Below the pieces are notes generated by a model. The model saw only the letters and a program-made list of their open reading frames with translations. It searched no databases and had not been told where the DNA came from. From Spirochaetaceae bacterium (lineage in GTDB: Bacteria; Spirochaetota; Spirochaetia; B11-G9), in NCBI GenBank assembly GCA_015493635.1, contig WGCU01000050.1, positions 1 to 60,525 of the forward strand: a stretch of DNA of 60,525 nt, read 5' to 3'. The position numbers and the translations under genes were made by a program. This document shows positions 7,776 through 16,228 of the stretch, piece by piece (positions within the stretch are counted from its first letter, which is position 1; the number at the start of each line of letters is the position of its first letter).

Positions 7776-8956
7776 TATTTTTTCAAACCTTCTTCCAGAA
7801 TCTTGATAGCCGGTTTTAAATCCTCAACAGCAAGAACATAGGCAAGTCTGACCTGATTCTTTCCAAGTCCCTCAGTAGCATAGAATCCGGCTGCAGGGGC
7901 AACCATCGTGGTAGCTCCGCCGAAACGGAAATCTGTAAGCATCCAACGGGCAAAATGATCCGCGTCAGCAATGGGAAGCTGAATAATCATGTAGAAAGCT
8001 CCCTCCGGTTTTTTTACTAGTACCCCCGGTATGGCGGATACCGCGTCAAAGGCAAAGTCTCTCCTTTTACGGTACTCGCTGTTTACCTCATCAAAGTAGG
8101 AAGCGGGAGTATCAACTGCCGCTTCAGCAGCCATCTGATCAATCGTTGGAGGGCAGAGCCGTGCCTGGCCAAGTTTAAGAACAACTTCAAGAAGTTTTTT
8201 ATTCCGGGTAATAAGGGTTCCCACCCGAGCTCCACAGGCGGAATACCGCTTTGATACGGAATCAATAAGCACAGCATGTTCTTCTATACCGTCAAATTCA
8301 AGAATTGAATGAGCCTTCCGTTCTCCGTAGGTAAATTCACGGTACGCTTCATCGGAAAAAATATACAGATCATGTTTTTTAGCAAAAGCAATAAGCCCGT
8401 CAAGCCTCTCTCTTGAAAAAACCGCACCGGTGGGATTACCGGGGTTAGAAAAGAGTATTGCTCTCGTTTTATCAGTACGCACCTTTTCAAACTCTTCCAT
8501 TGGAGGAAGTTGAAACCCGTCTTCTATTTTTGTAGTAACAGGAACAACGTTAACACCTGCCATAACCGCAAATCCATTGTAGTTTGTATAAAACGGTTCG
8601 GGAATAATAACCTCATCGCCGGGAGAAAGAGCTGCCATAAGAGAAAAAATAATAGCTTCACTTCCGCCGGTTGTGATAAAAACATTATCCGCTGTGACAG
8701 GGATTCCTCTTGTTCTGTAATATTCAGCCAGTTTTGTTCTGTAGCTGTACAGTCCGGCGCTCGGACCGTACGCGACAACCTCCGGTATGTTCTGATAGGC
8801 TTTTCTCATGCCCGAAGGAGTCTTTATATCCGGCTGACCGATATTGAGATGATACACCTTAACACCCTCTTTTTTTGCTTCGTCCGCGAAAGGAGCAAGC
8901 TTCCGAATCGGACTTTCCTGTAATGAACTGTTGCGTGATGATACCTGTAATGACAT
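7757..8956 (-). CDS. PLP-dependent class I/II aminotransferase (aspartate aminotransferase-like)
   Basis: 399 residues, cytoplasmic, fold-type I. The N-terminal substrate segment reads LNIGQPDIKTP; SNPGNPTG is the conserved turn before the cofactor Asp/Tyr; the Schiff-base lysine is K236 in DSVSKRYSACGARVG; the C-terminal Arg region follows NQVRLAYV. This matches the AspC/AlaT-type group, but substrate specificity cannot be read from sequence. I start at 8956 (MSLQVSSRN), where GGAGGA lies 7 bases upstream, rather than at the in-frame ATG 15 bases earlier. Its 3' end overlaps the 3' end of the ATP-grasp gene by 19 bases. It is the last gene of the parE-parC-rluA run. Confidence 0.9.
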   Translation of the reverse strand: MSLQVSSRNSSLQESPIRKLAPFADEAKKEGVKVYHLNIGQPDIKTPSGMRKAYQNIPEVVAYGPSAGLYSYRTKLAEYYRTRGIPVTADNVFITTGGSEAIIFSLMAALSPGDEVIIPEPFYTNYNGFAVMAGVNVVPVTTKIEDGFQLPPMEEFEKVRTDKTRAILFSNPGNPTGAVFSRERLDGLIAFAKKHDLYIFSDEAYREFTYGERKAHSILEFDGIEEHAVLIDSVSKRYSACGARVGTLITRNKKLLEVVLKLGQARLCPPTIDQMAAEAAVDTPASYFDEVNSEYRKRRDFAFDAVSAIPGVLVKKPEGAFYMIIQLPIADADHFARWMLTDFRFGGATTMVAPAAGFYATEGLGKNQVRLAYVLAVEDLKPAIKILEEGLKKYQELFA

Positions 8957-8982
8957 AACCGATTCCTCCATATCTTCTGGAT

Positions 8983-11028
8983 TTATTTTTTTGCGAGCTG
9001 CTGGACGATATAAACTTCTATATACCGCATAAAAGCATCTTTCTTTTTTATTTTATCAAACGCACTGTTTTCACCAAGATGTTCAGCAATATTCCGTATC
9101 CGCTGTTTATCCGGAGGCTTGACTGAAAACCCTCTCCTCATTCCCCGCAGATAATCACGGATCATGGAATTGACATCCTCTATGAGATCATCCCGTGCCT
9201 TCCCCTCCATAAGAGGATTCCACTGATTAATTAATGAATCAGCCTCCTCCTTCAGGGTTCCCTCTTCTCCAACATACTGAATCTTCAGATGATTAACCAT
9301 CTCACGGTAATTTTGAATCTGTTCCTTTGAAGTAGCCCCCCGCGTGCGATGTACCGTCTGTTCACGGGGAACAGTATTACTATTCGTGGAAACTTTATCC
9401 GGAAGTTCCGGTTTGCTGCTGGTTTTTTCGACAGGTTTACTCGGGGTATACCGGTACGATTCTGCCGGTTTAACCATTTTTGAGTATAGATCTGTCGGAT
9501 CTTTTATGTTCTCAGCATGCCTGCGAACACCGGCAAATATCTTTTTCAGTATCATACCGAGAGGACCGATAAGGGGCAGCGTTTTCCACAGAGGGAGTGT
9601 TGCTTTCGCATCAGCATAGAGAGCATGCCTGTCAAGCCGGAATATTTCATCAAGCGGAATAAGGGATTCCTTACTCCGGGTAAAAAGGCGCTCGGTTTCA
9701 ATGTAGATCTCTTTCGGAGGTTTTGTTTCCTCAAGACAGACCCTGAGAAAATCCGGTCTCAACAGTATTGTCAGTAAAGGATCAAGGTTGTTCAGCCGCC
9801 TTCCAATATCCGCAATAAAAACATCACGCTTGTACATCTCCGGAATACGTTTAAACCTTCCAAGAATATATCCCCATTCTTCAATGTACTGTTTTTTCAT
9901 TTCTCTTCCATCTTCCTGGATTTTACGAAGCGTCAGAGAAAGATACTTTTCTTTATTGAGAAAAAGATCTCTGTTACTATCCTTGGAATTAAATTTAAGA
10001 ATATCTGGTAAAACCTGGCTCTCAACAGGGGTACTTTTTTCTGTAAGAAAGGCAGCAAGGTCCTTCCTGTCAACTTTTCTTGACAGAGGGAAGCCGCTCT
10101 TGTCACGAAACCCCATAATATCGGAAAAAGTAAATAGATAAGGGGCTTTCCTCAATCCAACATCTACCATTTTCAAAGCTGCTTCCCTGTCACGGCTCTT
10201 CCGCTTAGTTCCTTTAAAATAGAGGTTGTAAAAACCAAGGAGATAAGCCGCCTGGGAAAATGATGTTTCCTTGTCCAGCTTATCCTTTTTTTCCCTGAAC
10301 TCTTTCAACACAAGACCGGCAAAGTGTGACCAGAACTGGAAAGTGAAATCATCAGGATTAACGATAGTGGTTATAGACTGATTCCGGTGAGACATGATTT
10401 TTGTAAACATATCTTTCAGATTCTGGTCTTTCCGTTGAAAGATACCCAGCAATTTATGAAAGATAAAATCATAATTCCTTCTGTCGTTAAGATACACCCT
10501 GAATTTCGAGATACAGAGCTGCAGAAGTTCAGGATACAGAAGGTTGGACACCGTCACAATACTCTTCAGCCCCTCGGGAAAAACAAGTCTCAGAAGTTCA
10601 TGGGTATCCTGGGCATCCTGTTTCAGCCGTTCGATGAAATCGGTTTTTACATCTACGATGGTTATCATTTCAGAGGGGAATACCCCGCCAAGATACTCTT
10701 CATCAGGAAAAGGCTTCTCCGGATCTTTTTCAACATCTTCAAAAGCCTTTTTTACACTTTCCAGATAGTAATCATTTAAAATAACTGCTGTGGGGAATCC
10801 TTCTTCCGTTTGGAGGGTGCAGACACCGCTTTTTTCAGCCCTGTGCAGGATATTGATAAAGGTATCCGTATCAAACGTGGAAAAATCGGTAAACTCTCTT
10901 TTCTTTTTACGGATCTCCATACTCCACAAACCCGCATATTTCTCCAGATCTGCGAAACTCATTACCGGAGTACGTTTCTTCCGTGTGTATGTTTTTACTA
11001 TGTACATCAGATCCTGCAAATCAGACAT
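8983..11028 (-). CDS. Large conserved-looking protein of unknown function
   Basis: 681 residues; I do not recognise the family. There is no signal peptide and no clear membrane span; one hydrophobic stretch at ~500-515 (LWKTLPLIGPLGMILKKIF) could be an amphipathic or membrane-contacting helix. The N-terminal ~80 residues look like a winged-helix-like unit (KKREFTDFSTF). The middle (~150-480) is mostly helical and charged. A low-complexity linker rich in K, P, S and T (~535-595) precedes a basic helical C-terminal domain of ~90 residues. It sits between rluA (49-base gap) and the aminotransferase (26-base gap), all co-directional. The start at 11028 has no good ribosome site; an ATG at 11007 preceded by AGGA is an alternative. 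Confidence 0.7.
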   Translation of the reverse strand: MSDLQDLMYIVKTYTRKKRTPVMSFADLEKYAGLWSMEIRKKKREFTDFSTFDTDTFINILHRAEKSGVCTLQTEEGFPTAVILNDYYLESVKKAFEDVEKDPEKPFPDEEYLGGVFPSEMITIVDVKTDFIERLKQDAQDTHELLRLVFPEGLKSIVTVSNLLYPELLQLCISKFRVYLNDRRNYDFIFHKLLGIFQRKDQNLKDMFTKIMSHRNQSITTIVNPDDFTFQFWSHFAGLVLKEFREKKDKLDKETSFSQAAYLLGFYNLYFKGTKRKSRDREAALKMVDVGLRKAPYLFTFSDIMGFRDKSGFPLSRKVDRKDLAAFLTEKSTPVESQVLPDILKFNSKDSNRDLFLNKEKYLSLTLRKIQEDGREMKKQYIEEWGYILGRFKRIPEMYKRDVFIADIGRRLNNLDPLLTILLRPDFLRVCLEETKPPKEIYIETERLFTRSKESLIPLDEIFRLDRHALYADAKATLPLWKTLPLIGPLGMILKKIFAGVRRHAENIKDPTDLYSKMVKPAESYRYTPSKPVEKTSSKPELPDKVSTNSNTVPREQTVHRTRGATSKEQIQNYREMVNHLKIQYVGEEGTLKEEADSLINQWNPLMEGKARDDLIEDVNSMIRDYLRGMRRGFSVKPPDKQRIRNIAEHLGENSAFDKIKKKDAFMRYIEVYIVQQLAKK

Positions 11029-11077
11029 ACATTAGAGTATAGATTCAGTTTTACAATTTTTCAACCGCACGAAGAAA

Positions 11078-11755
11078 TTAAAATGACGCAAACTCGTTCC
11101 ACAGTGCATCTACAGGAGCCGGAGCAATAATTTCCACGCTTTTTTTTGTTACCGGATGGTCAAAAGCAACTTTTCTGGCATGAAGATAAATCCCTCCTCC
11201 CGGGTTGGACCGGGGATAACCGTACTTCATATCCCCCTTTATTCTGCATCCAACCGCAGCTAGCTGCGCGCGGATCTGGTGATGCCGTCCGGTAAAAATC
11301 CGTATTTCAAGAAGATAGTACCGTTTTGTCGCTCCAACAACACGGTACGAAAGCTTTGCCTGCCTGCTTCCCGGTTTCTCAACAGAAGACGCGTAGGACT
11401 TATTCTGTTTTCTGTTACGGGAAATATAGTGGAGAAGTGTCCCCTCTTCTTCAGGAGGAAGTGTATCAACCACCGCCCAATAGATCTTTTCAATATGTCC
11501 TTCCTGAAGGAGCCGGTTCATTCTGCTTAAGGCCTTTCCGGTTTTGGCAAAAATAACAACGCCGCTTGTCGGTCTGTCAATGCGGTGGACAATACCGAGA
11601 AATACATTTCCCGGTTTATGATAGGTTTCTTTCAGATATTCCTTGACCATCTCCGAGAGGGGAGTATCTCCCGTCTTGTCCCCCTGCACTATCTCCGAAG
11701 AACGTTTATTTACAATAATAAGGTGATTATCTTCATATAGTATTCTTTCTTTCAT
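11078..11755 (-). CDS. RluA-family pseudouridine synthase
   Basis: 225 residues: catalytic domain only, no N-terminal S4 domain. The catalytic Asp is D60 in the signature HRIDRPTSG; other landmarks are EKIYWAVV, the basic FTGRHHQIRAQL block and LHARKVAFDHPVT. It isomerises uridine in rRNA or tRNA; the target base cannot be predicted. Length and missing S4 place it near the RluA/TruC-type short members rather than RluC/RluD. Its ATG overlaps the stop of parC by 4 bases, so it is co-translated with the topoisomerase genes. Confidence 0.9.
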   Translation of the reverse strand: MKERILYEDNHLIIVNKRSSEIVQGDKTGDTPLSEMVKEYLKETYHKPGNVFLGIVHRIDRPTSGVVIFAKTGKALSRMNRLLQEGHIEKIYWAVVDTLPPEEEGTLLHYISRNRKQNKSYASSVEKPGSRQAKLSYRVVGATKRYYLLEIRIFTGRHHQIRAQLAAVGCRIKGDMKYGYPRSNPGGGIYLHARKVAFDHPVTKKSVEIIAPAPVDALWNEFASF

Positions 11756-13668
11756 TTTTTTATCTTTACAAACTTGATGGATTTTATCTCTTTTGTACTT
11801 AACCGGACCCCGTTGGCTTTAACACTTTTTACAAGATACGTACGTAAAGGGCTCCTCTCTTCCAGAATCTTCACCCGAGGCTTCGGCTTATACTGAATAA
11901 CAACTTCAACATCCTCTTTAATGGTAAGTTTCAGAATCCTGCTCTTCTCAGGAACAAATACGTATGATTTATCAGTAATGTATTTCTCAACCTTAAACCG
12001 TTTCAGGTAGATATACTTGTTCTCTATATTCCTGTAGAGTACCGAAAAAACAAGAGGGGACAGGCTCTCTTTATCAGCCAGTCCGCAAAAATATATTCCT
12101 TTGTCAACAAAAAGCTTACCGGGAATGTTCACTACAGAATAAATCCCGTTTTTACGCATTACTAAAATCTTGTCATAGGAAGAAACCTTGAAAAGAACCG
12201 ACCCTGTTTTAACTTCAGTCCCAAGGTAACCGGTTGTATCATCATAGAAAAGGTCAAGGTCACGCCTCGCTGCTTCCCGGACGTCAATCTTGTTAAATGA
12301 TGTCACTTCGGTCTTCCGGGGGAAATTTACGCCATTATCCGCGATTATTTCTTTCAGAAAAGAGACTGCATAGCCTTTCAGATTTTTTAATCTTCCCCTG
12401 ACTCCTTTCAACCGGGACTGAATCTCTTCAATCTCTCTCCGCGCCTTATTGATGTCATAGAGGGATATTCTCCGGATGGGTATTTTAAGCAGCCGTTCCA
12501 CATCCTCCCGGGTAACATCCCGTTTTATCTCTTTTTTAAAGGGAACAAAACCATCCAGTACAGCCTGCAGTACCGTTTCCTGTGATGTCATTTCCTCTAT
12601 ATCCTTATAGATACGCTCTTCTATAAAGATCCGCTCCAATGTTCTTGCATGCAGTGTATCTTTCAGATGCCCTTCCTCCACATGCAGTTCCGCTTTAAGA
12701 ACATCCAGAAGATGCTGTGCATGATACCTGACAACTTCGGATACGGTCATAAGTGTTGGAACATTGTCCCTGATAACAAGAAGGTTTACCGATATGGACG
12801 TTTCACAATCGGTAAAAGCATAGAGAGCATCAACCATATCCGCGGTATGTATTGCACGGGGAAGCTTTATTTCTATTTCAATATTCTCTGCTGTAAAGTC
12901 AGTAATGGATCCGATTTTAATCTTCCCTTTCCGTGCCGCATTCTCGATTGATGTTATGAGGCTCTCCGTCGTTGTCCCATAGGGGATCTCCCGGATAACA
13001 ATCCTTTTTGGATCAGAAGTATCCAGGCGGGCCCTTACAAGGACCTTTCCCCTGCCATCCTGATAGTCTGAAGCGTCCAGAATACCTCCTCCGGGAAAAT
13101 CGGGAAACAATTCAAAAGCTTCTCCGTTTAAAGAAGAAACAACCGCCTCACATACTTCTGCAAAATTATGAGGAAGGATCCTTGTGGACATCCCCACCGC
13201 AATACCTTCCGCTCCCTGAATAAGAACAACAGGGATTTTAGCAGGAAAACTGACTGGTTCCTTGTTCCTTCCGTCATAGGAAGGAATGTATTCTGTAATT
13301 TCAGGACTGTAGAGGACTTTTCGGGCAAAGGAAAGAAGTCTGCACTCTATGTACCGTGCCGCGGACGCGGGATCTCCCGTAAGTACATTACCGAAATTCC
13401 CCTGTTTCTCTATAAAAAGCTCCTTGTTTGCCAGGACAACGAGAGCCGAATAGATGGAAGCGTCGCCATGAGGGTGGTACTGCATACAATGGCCGACAAC
13501 ATTGGCAACCTTATTGAACTTGCCGTCATCCATTTTAAACAGGGAATGGAGGATCCTCCGCTGAACCGGTTTCAGACCGTCTCTGATATCGGGAATTGCA
13601 CGGTCCTTGATAACATAGGATGCGTATTCCAGAAAGTTTGTATCGTACAGCTTCTTGATATAACTCAT
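11752..13668 (-). CDS. parC: DNA topoisomerase IV subunit A-like (type IIA cleavage subunit)
   Basis: 638 residues, shorter than E. coli ParC (about 750). The winged-helix/tower core is intact: DGLKPVQRRIL, HPHGDASIY, and the catalytic pair R105-Y106 in SAARYIECR. The C-terminal ~150 residues are a reduced beta-propeller-like region with repeated hydrophobic strands (GSVLFKVS, KILVMRKNGIYSV), with no gyrase-box motif (QRRGGKG-like), which argues against gyrase. It works with the adjacent ParE-like subunit to pass duplexes and decatenate chromosomes. The start codon shares one base with the parE stop (TAATG). Assignment as topo IV rather than a second gyrase is inference from the missing gyrase box. 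Confidence 0.85.
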   Translation of the reverse strand: MSYIKKLYDTNFLEYASYVIKDRAIPDIRDGLKPVQRRILHSLFKMDDGKFNKVANVVGHCMQYHPHGDASIYSALVVLANKELFIEKQGNFGNVLTGDPASAARYIECRLLSFARKVLYSPEITEYIPSYDGRNKEPVSFPAKIPVVLIQGAEGIAVGMSTRILPHNFAEVCEAVVSSLNGEAFELFPDFPGGGILDASDYQDGRGKVLVRARLDTSDPKRIVIREIPYGTTTESLITSIENAARKGKIKIGSITDFTAENIEIEIKLPRAIHTADMVDALYAFTDCETSISVNLLVIRDNVPTLMTVSEVVRYHAQHLLDVLKAELHVEEGHLKDTLHARTLERIFIEERIYKDIEEMTSQETVLQAVLDGFVPFKKEIKRDVTREDVERLLKIPIRRISLYDINKARREIEEIQSRLKGVRGRLKNLKGYAVSFLKEIIADNGVNFPRKTEVTSFNKIDVREAARRDLDLFYDDTTGYLGTEVKTGSVLFKVSSYDKILVMRKNGIYSVVNIPGKLFVDKGIYFCGLADKESLSPLVFSVLYRNIENKYIYLKRFKVEKYITDKSYVFVPEKSRILKLTIKEDVEVVIQYKPKPRVKILEERSPLRTYLVKSVKANGVRLSTKEIKSIKFVKIKK

Positions 13669-15464
13669 TAGATAAGATTCTCCATAATATACGTTCTCCG
13701 CTCCGGAGTATTTTTACCCATGTAGAACTCCAGTGTCTGACGGATATTCTTCATGGATCTGATATTAACCGAAATAAGACGGATGTCATCTCCGATAAAC
13801 TGTTTGAACTCACCGGGAGAAATTTCCCCCAGCCCCTTAAAACGGGTAACCTCGGGAGAGGAAATTTCTCCGGTTGCCGTATCACGCTCTTTGATGCTGT
13901 AGCAGTACCGGGTCTCCTTTTTATTCCGTACCCTGAAAATCGGCGTTTCAAGGATAAAAACTCTCCCTGAAACAACAAGTTCATCAAAATAGTTCAGGAA
14001 AAAGGTAAGAAGCAGATTCCTGATATGAAAACCGTCATAGTCGGCATCTGTCGCTATGATAATTTTTCCGTAACGTAAATTTTCCATATCGTTTTCAATA
14101 CCGAGTGCCATCATCATGTTGTACAGTTCTTCATTCCGGTAGATATCCGCTTTCTTTCTATTAAAAACATTCTGCGGTTTACCCCGGAGAGAAAACACCG
14201 CCTGCCGGTATACATCCCTCGAAGCAACGATTGAACCGGAAGCTGAAGCTCCTTCGGTGATGAATATCATCGATTCTTCTCCGTCTTTTCCACCGAGATG
14301 GTACTTGCAGTCTTTCAGGTTCGGTATTTTTAGCGCTATCTTCTTTGCAGCTTCCTTGGCTTCCTTCTTGACAGCAATAAGCTCTTTTCTGAGTTTTTCA
14401 TTATTGACTATCTTGTCTTCAAGCTTTTTTGATGCTTCATTATTTTTATGCAGGAAATCAACAACAGCTGATTTAACCTCCTGGATTATCCAGCTTCTTA
14501 TTTCACTGTTTCCAAGTTTGTTTTTTGTCTGACTTTCAAAAACCGGGTTCTGCAGCTTTACAGCGATAGCTCCCGCAACACCCTCCCGTACGTCTATACC
14601 GGAAAAGTTCTTGTGATAAAAATCGTTTACCCCTTTGAGAAGCCCTTCCCTGAACGCACTCTGATGTGTTCCCCCGTCGCTGGTATACTGACCGTTTACA
14701 AACGAAAAGTATGTTTCCCCGTAATCATTCGTGTGTGTAAAGGCAAACTCAATCTTTCTGCTCTTGAAATATCCTATCTCATACAAGGTATCATTTCCAA
14801 TTTCACCGGAGAGAAGATCAAACAAACCGTTGCGCGACACAAACCTTTTCCTGTTAAAAACAAGGGTCAACCCCGCATTTAAACAGGCGTAATTCCACAT
14901 CCGCTGTTCTATAAATTCAGAATTAAACTCATACTCATCAAATATCTCGGAATCAGGAACAAACTCCACGTACGTTCCGTTTTTTTCATCAGGCTTCTTT
15001 CCGCTTTTTTTACTCTTCAGTACACCCCGTTCAAAAACAGCTTCAAAATACTTTCCGTCCCTGAACGCAACAACACGGAAATACTCCGACAGGGCGTTTA
15101 CCGCCTTAGTTCCAACACCGTTAAGACCTACCGAAAACTGAAAAACCTCATCATTGTACTTGGCACCGGTATTTATAATGGAAACACACTCAATAACTTT
15201 ACCCAGGGGGATTCCGCGTCCGTAATCCCTCACTTTTACCGTTTTCTTTTCCACTTTAACAACAATCCGGTCACCGTATCCCATAATGTGTTCATCAACA
15301 CTGTTATCAATAACCTCTTTCAGAAGAATATAAATCCCGTCATTCAAATTGGATCCGTCACCTAAACGGCCGATATACATACCGGTACGGAGCCGGATGT
15401 GTTCCAGAGAACTTAACGTCTTTATTTTACTCTCGTCATAGACTGTTTTATGCTTTTCACTCAT
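13668..15464 (-). CDS. parE: DNA topoisomerase IV subunit B-like (ATPase/TOPRIM subunit)
   Basis: 598 residues. GHKL ATPase domain: general base E50 and Mg ligand N54 in LKEVIDNSVDE, YGRGIPLG, and GLNGVGTKAVNALS. The transducer domain carries the QTK loop (SQTKNKLGN). TOPRIM has the catalytic Glu at E404 and the metal triad in DADYDG (D473, D475, D477). The usual EGDSA is written EGASA here (A406 in place of Asp); the catalytic Glu is kept. The ending ERRTYIMENLI is the normal C-terminus, so the protein is complete. First gene of the minus-strand operon parE-parC-rluA-unknown-aminotransferase; AGCAGG upstream serves as a weak ribosome site. Confidence 0.88.
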   Translation of the reverse strand: MSEKHKTVYDESKIKTLSSLEHIRLRTGMYIGRLGDGSNLNDGIYILLKEVIDNSVDEHIMGYGDRIVVKVEKKTVKVRDYGRGIPLGKVIECVSIINTGAKYNDEVFQFSVGLNGVGTKAVNALSEYFRVVAFRDGKYFEAVFERGVLKSKKSGKKPDEKNGTYVEFVPDSEIFDEYEFNSEFIEQRMWNYACLNAGLTLVFNRKRFVSRNGLFDLLSGEIGNDTLYEIGYFKSRKIEFAFTHTNDYGETYFSFVNGQYTSDGGTHQSAFREGLLKGVNDFYHKNFSGIDVREGVAGAIAVKLQNPVFESQTKNKLGNSEIRSWIIQEVKSAVVDFLHKNNEASKKLEDKIVNNEKLRKELIAVKKEAKEAAKKIALKIPNLKDCKYHLGGKDGEESMIFITEGASASGSIVASRDVYRQAVFSLRGKPQNVFNRKKADIYRNEELYNMMMALGIENDMENLRYGKIIIATDADYDGFHIRNLLLTFFLNYFDELVVSGRVFILETPIFRVRNKKETRYCYSIKERDTATGEISSPEVTRFKGLGEISPGEFKQFIGDDIRLISVNIRSMKNIRQTLEFYMGKNTPERRTYIMENLI

Positions 15465-15492
15465 TGATTCTGCCTGCTTATTAATTTATCAT
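15464..15492 (+). promoter_or_regulatory. Candidate ppiC promoter
   Basis: TTGATT, 17-base spacer, TATCAT, about 45 bases upstream of the ppiC ATG. The -35 hexamer overlaps the first codon of the divergent parE gene. Confidence 0.45.
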
Positions 15493-15536
15493 ACCTTATC
15501 ATACTTGAATAAGAGTTTCAAAGGAGGTTTCCTTTT

Positions 15537-15812
15537 ATGGAATGGAAAGCCAGCCACATTCTCGTTAAAGACCGGAGTCTGGCGCAGGATCTGCTGCGAA
15601 GGGTAAAACAGGGACAGAGTTTTGAAGCACTGGCACGGGATTTTTCCACATGCCCCAGTAAGTCAAAGGGCGGGGACCTGGGATGGTTCGGTCCGGGTAA
15701 GATGGTTCCCGCGTTTGAAGCGGCAGTAAAGAGAATGGGGACCGGTGCAATCAGTGATGTTGTCCCGACCCAGTTCGGTTTCCATATAATTAAACTGACG
15801 GGGAAACGATAA
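15537..15812 (+). CDS. ppiC: Parvulin-type peptidyl-prolyl isomerase, stand-alone
   Basis: 91 residues, almost the length of E. coli PpiC (93). It consists of one rotamase domain: ASHILVKD at the N-terminus, FSTCPSKSKGGDLGWFGPG in the centre, and FGFHIIKLTGKR at the end. There is no signal peptide, so it is cytosolic. AAGGAGG precedes the ATG by about 9 bases. It stands alone, divergent from parE and about 150 bases before the oad operon. Confidence 0.93.
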   Translation: MEWKASHILVKDRSLAQDLLRRVKQGQSFEALARDFSTCPSKSKGGDLGWFGPGKMVPAFEAAVKRMGTGAISDVVPTQFGFHIIKLTGKR

Positions 15813-15883
15813 GGGGAACAGCTTTTATCTTCTTTCCGGGAGTGGTATTATCTTTAAAACAGCCTTATGTCAGGATTATATGC

Positions 15884-15912
15884 TTGAAACTGTACCATGA
15901 AACAGATATAGT
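15884..15912 (+). promoter_or_regulatory. Promoter of the oadGAB operon
   Basis: TTGAAA, exactly 17 bases, then TATAGT; about 50 bases before the oadG start. Both boxes are close to the sigma-70 consensus. Confidence 0.65.
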
Positions 15913-15914
15913 TT

Positions 15915-15927
15915 ACTTTCCGAAAGT
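15915..15927 (+). promoter_or_regulatory. Dyad at the oad transcription start
   Basis: ACTTTC-C-GAAAGT is a perfect 6-bp inverted repeat around one base, at about +1 of the oad promoter. The position suits an operator, but no regulator gene is adjacent. Confidence 0.3.
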
Positions 15928-15962
15928 TTATAAAGCAACGATAACTCTATAAGGAGATTAAT

Positions 15963-16214
15963 GTGATATTACATGGATTAACTCTTACTGTTGTAGGGAT
16001 GACCGTAGTTTTTGTATTTCTGACACTTCTCGTATACGCCATGAAACTGCTCTCTCTCATTGTTACGAAGGTTGCTCCGGAAAGCAAACCCTCCGGCAGA
16101 AATCAAAGGATACAGAAACCGGTGCAGCTAACCGAACAACCGGCTGCACAGATTTCCAACGATGCGGAAATTGCTGCCGCTCTTGCAGCAGTACGAGTAT
16201 TTACAAATAATTAA
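15963..16214 (+). CDS. oadG: Oxaloacetate decarboxylase gamma chain (OadG-like)
   Basis: 83 residues: one N-terminal membrane helix (about 5-28, LTLTVVGMTVVFVFLTLLVY), a short charged linker, and a C-terminal segment ending EIAAALAAVRVFTNN that is typical of gamma chains. The family anchors the alpha subunit to the membrane beta subunit. The start is GTG at 15963 with AAGGAGAT upstream; the overlapping ATG two bases earlier is followed at once by a stop. It is first in oadG-oadA-oadB, with 14 bases to oadA. Confidence 0.88.
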   Translation: MILHGLTLTVVGMTVVFVFLTLLVYAMKLLSLIVTKVAPESKPSGRNQRIQKPVQLTEQPAAQISNDAEIAAALAAVRVFTNN

Positions 16215-16228
16215 AGAGGATTTTTTAG

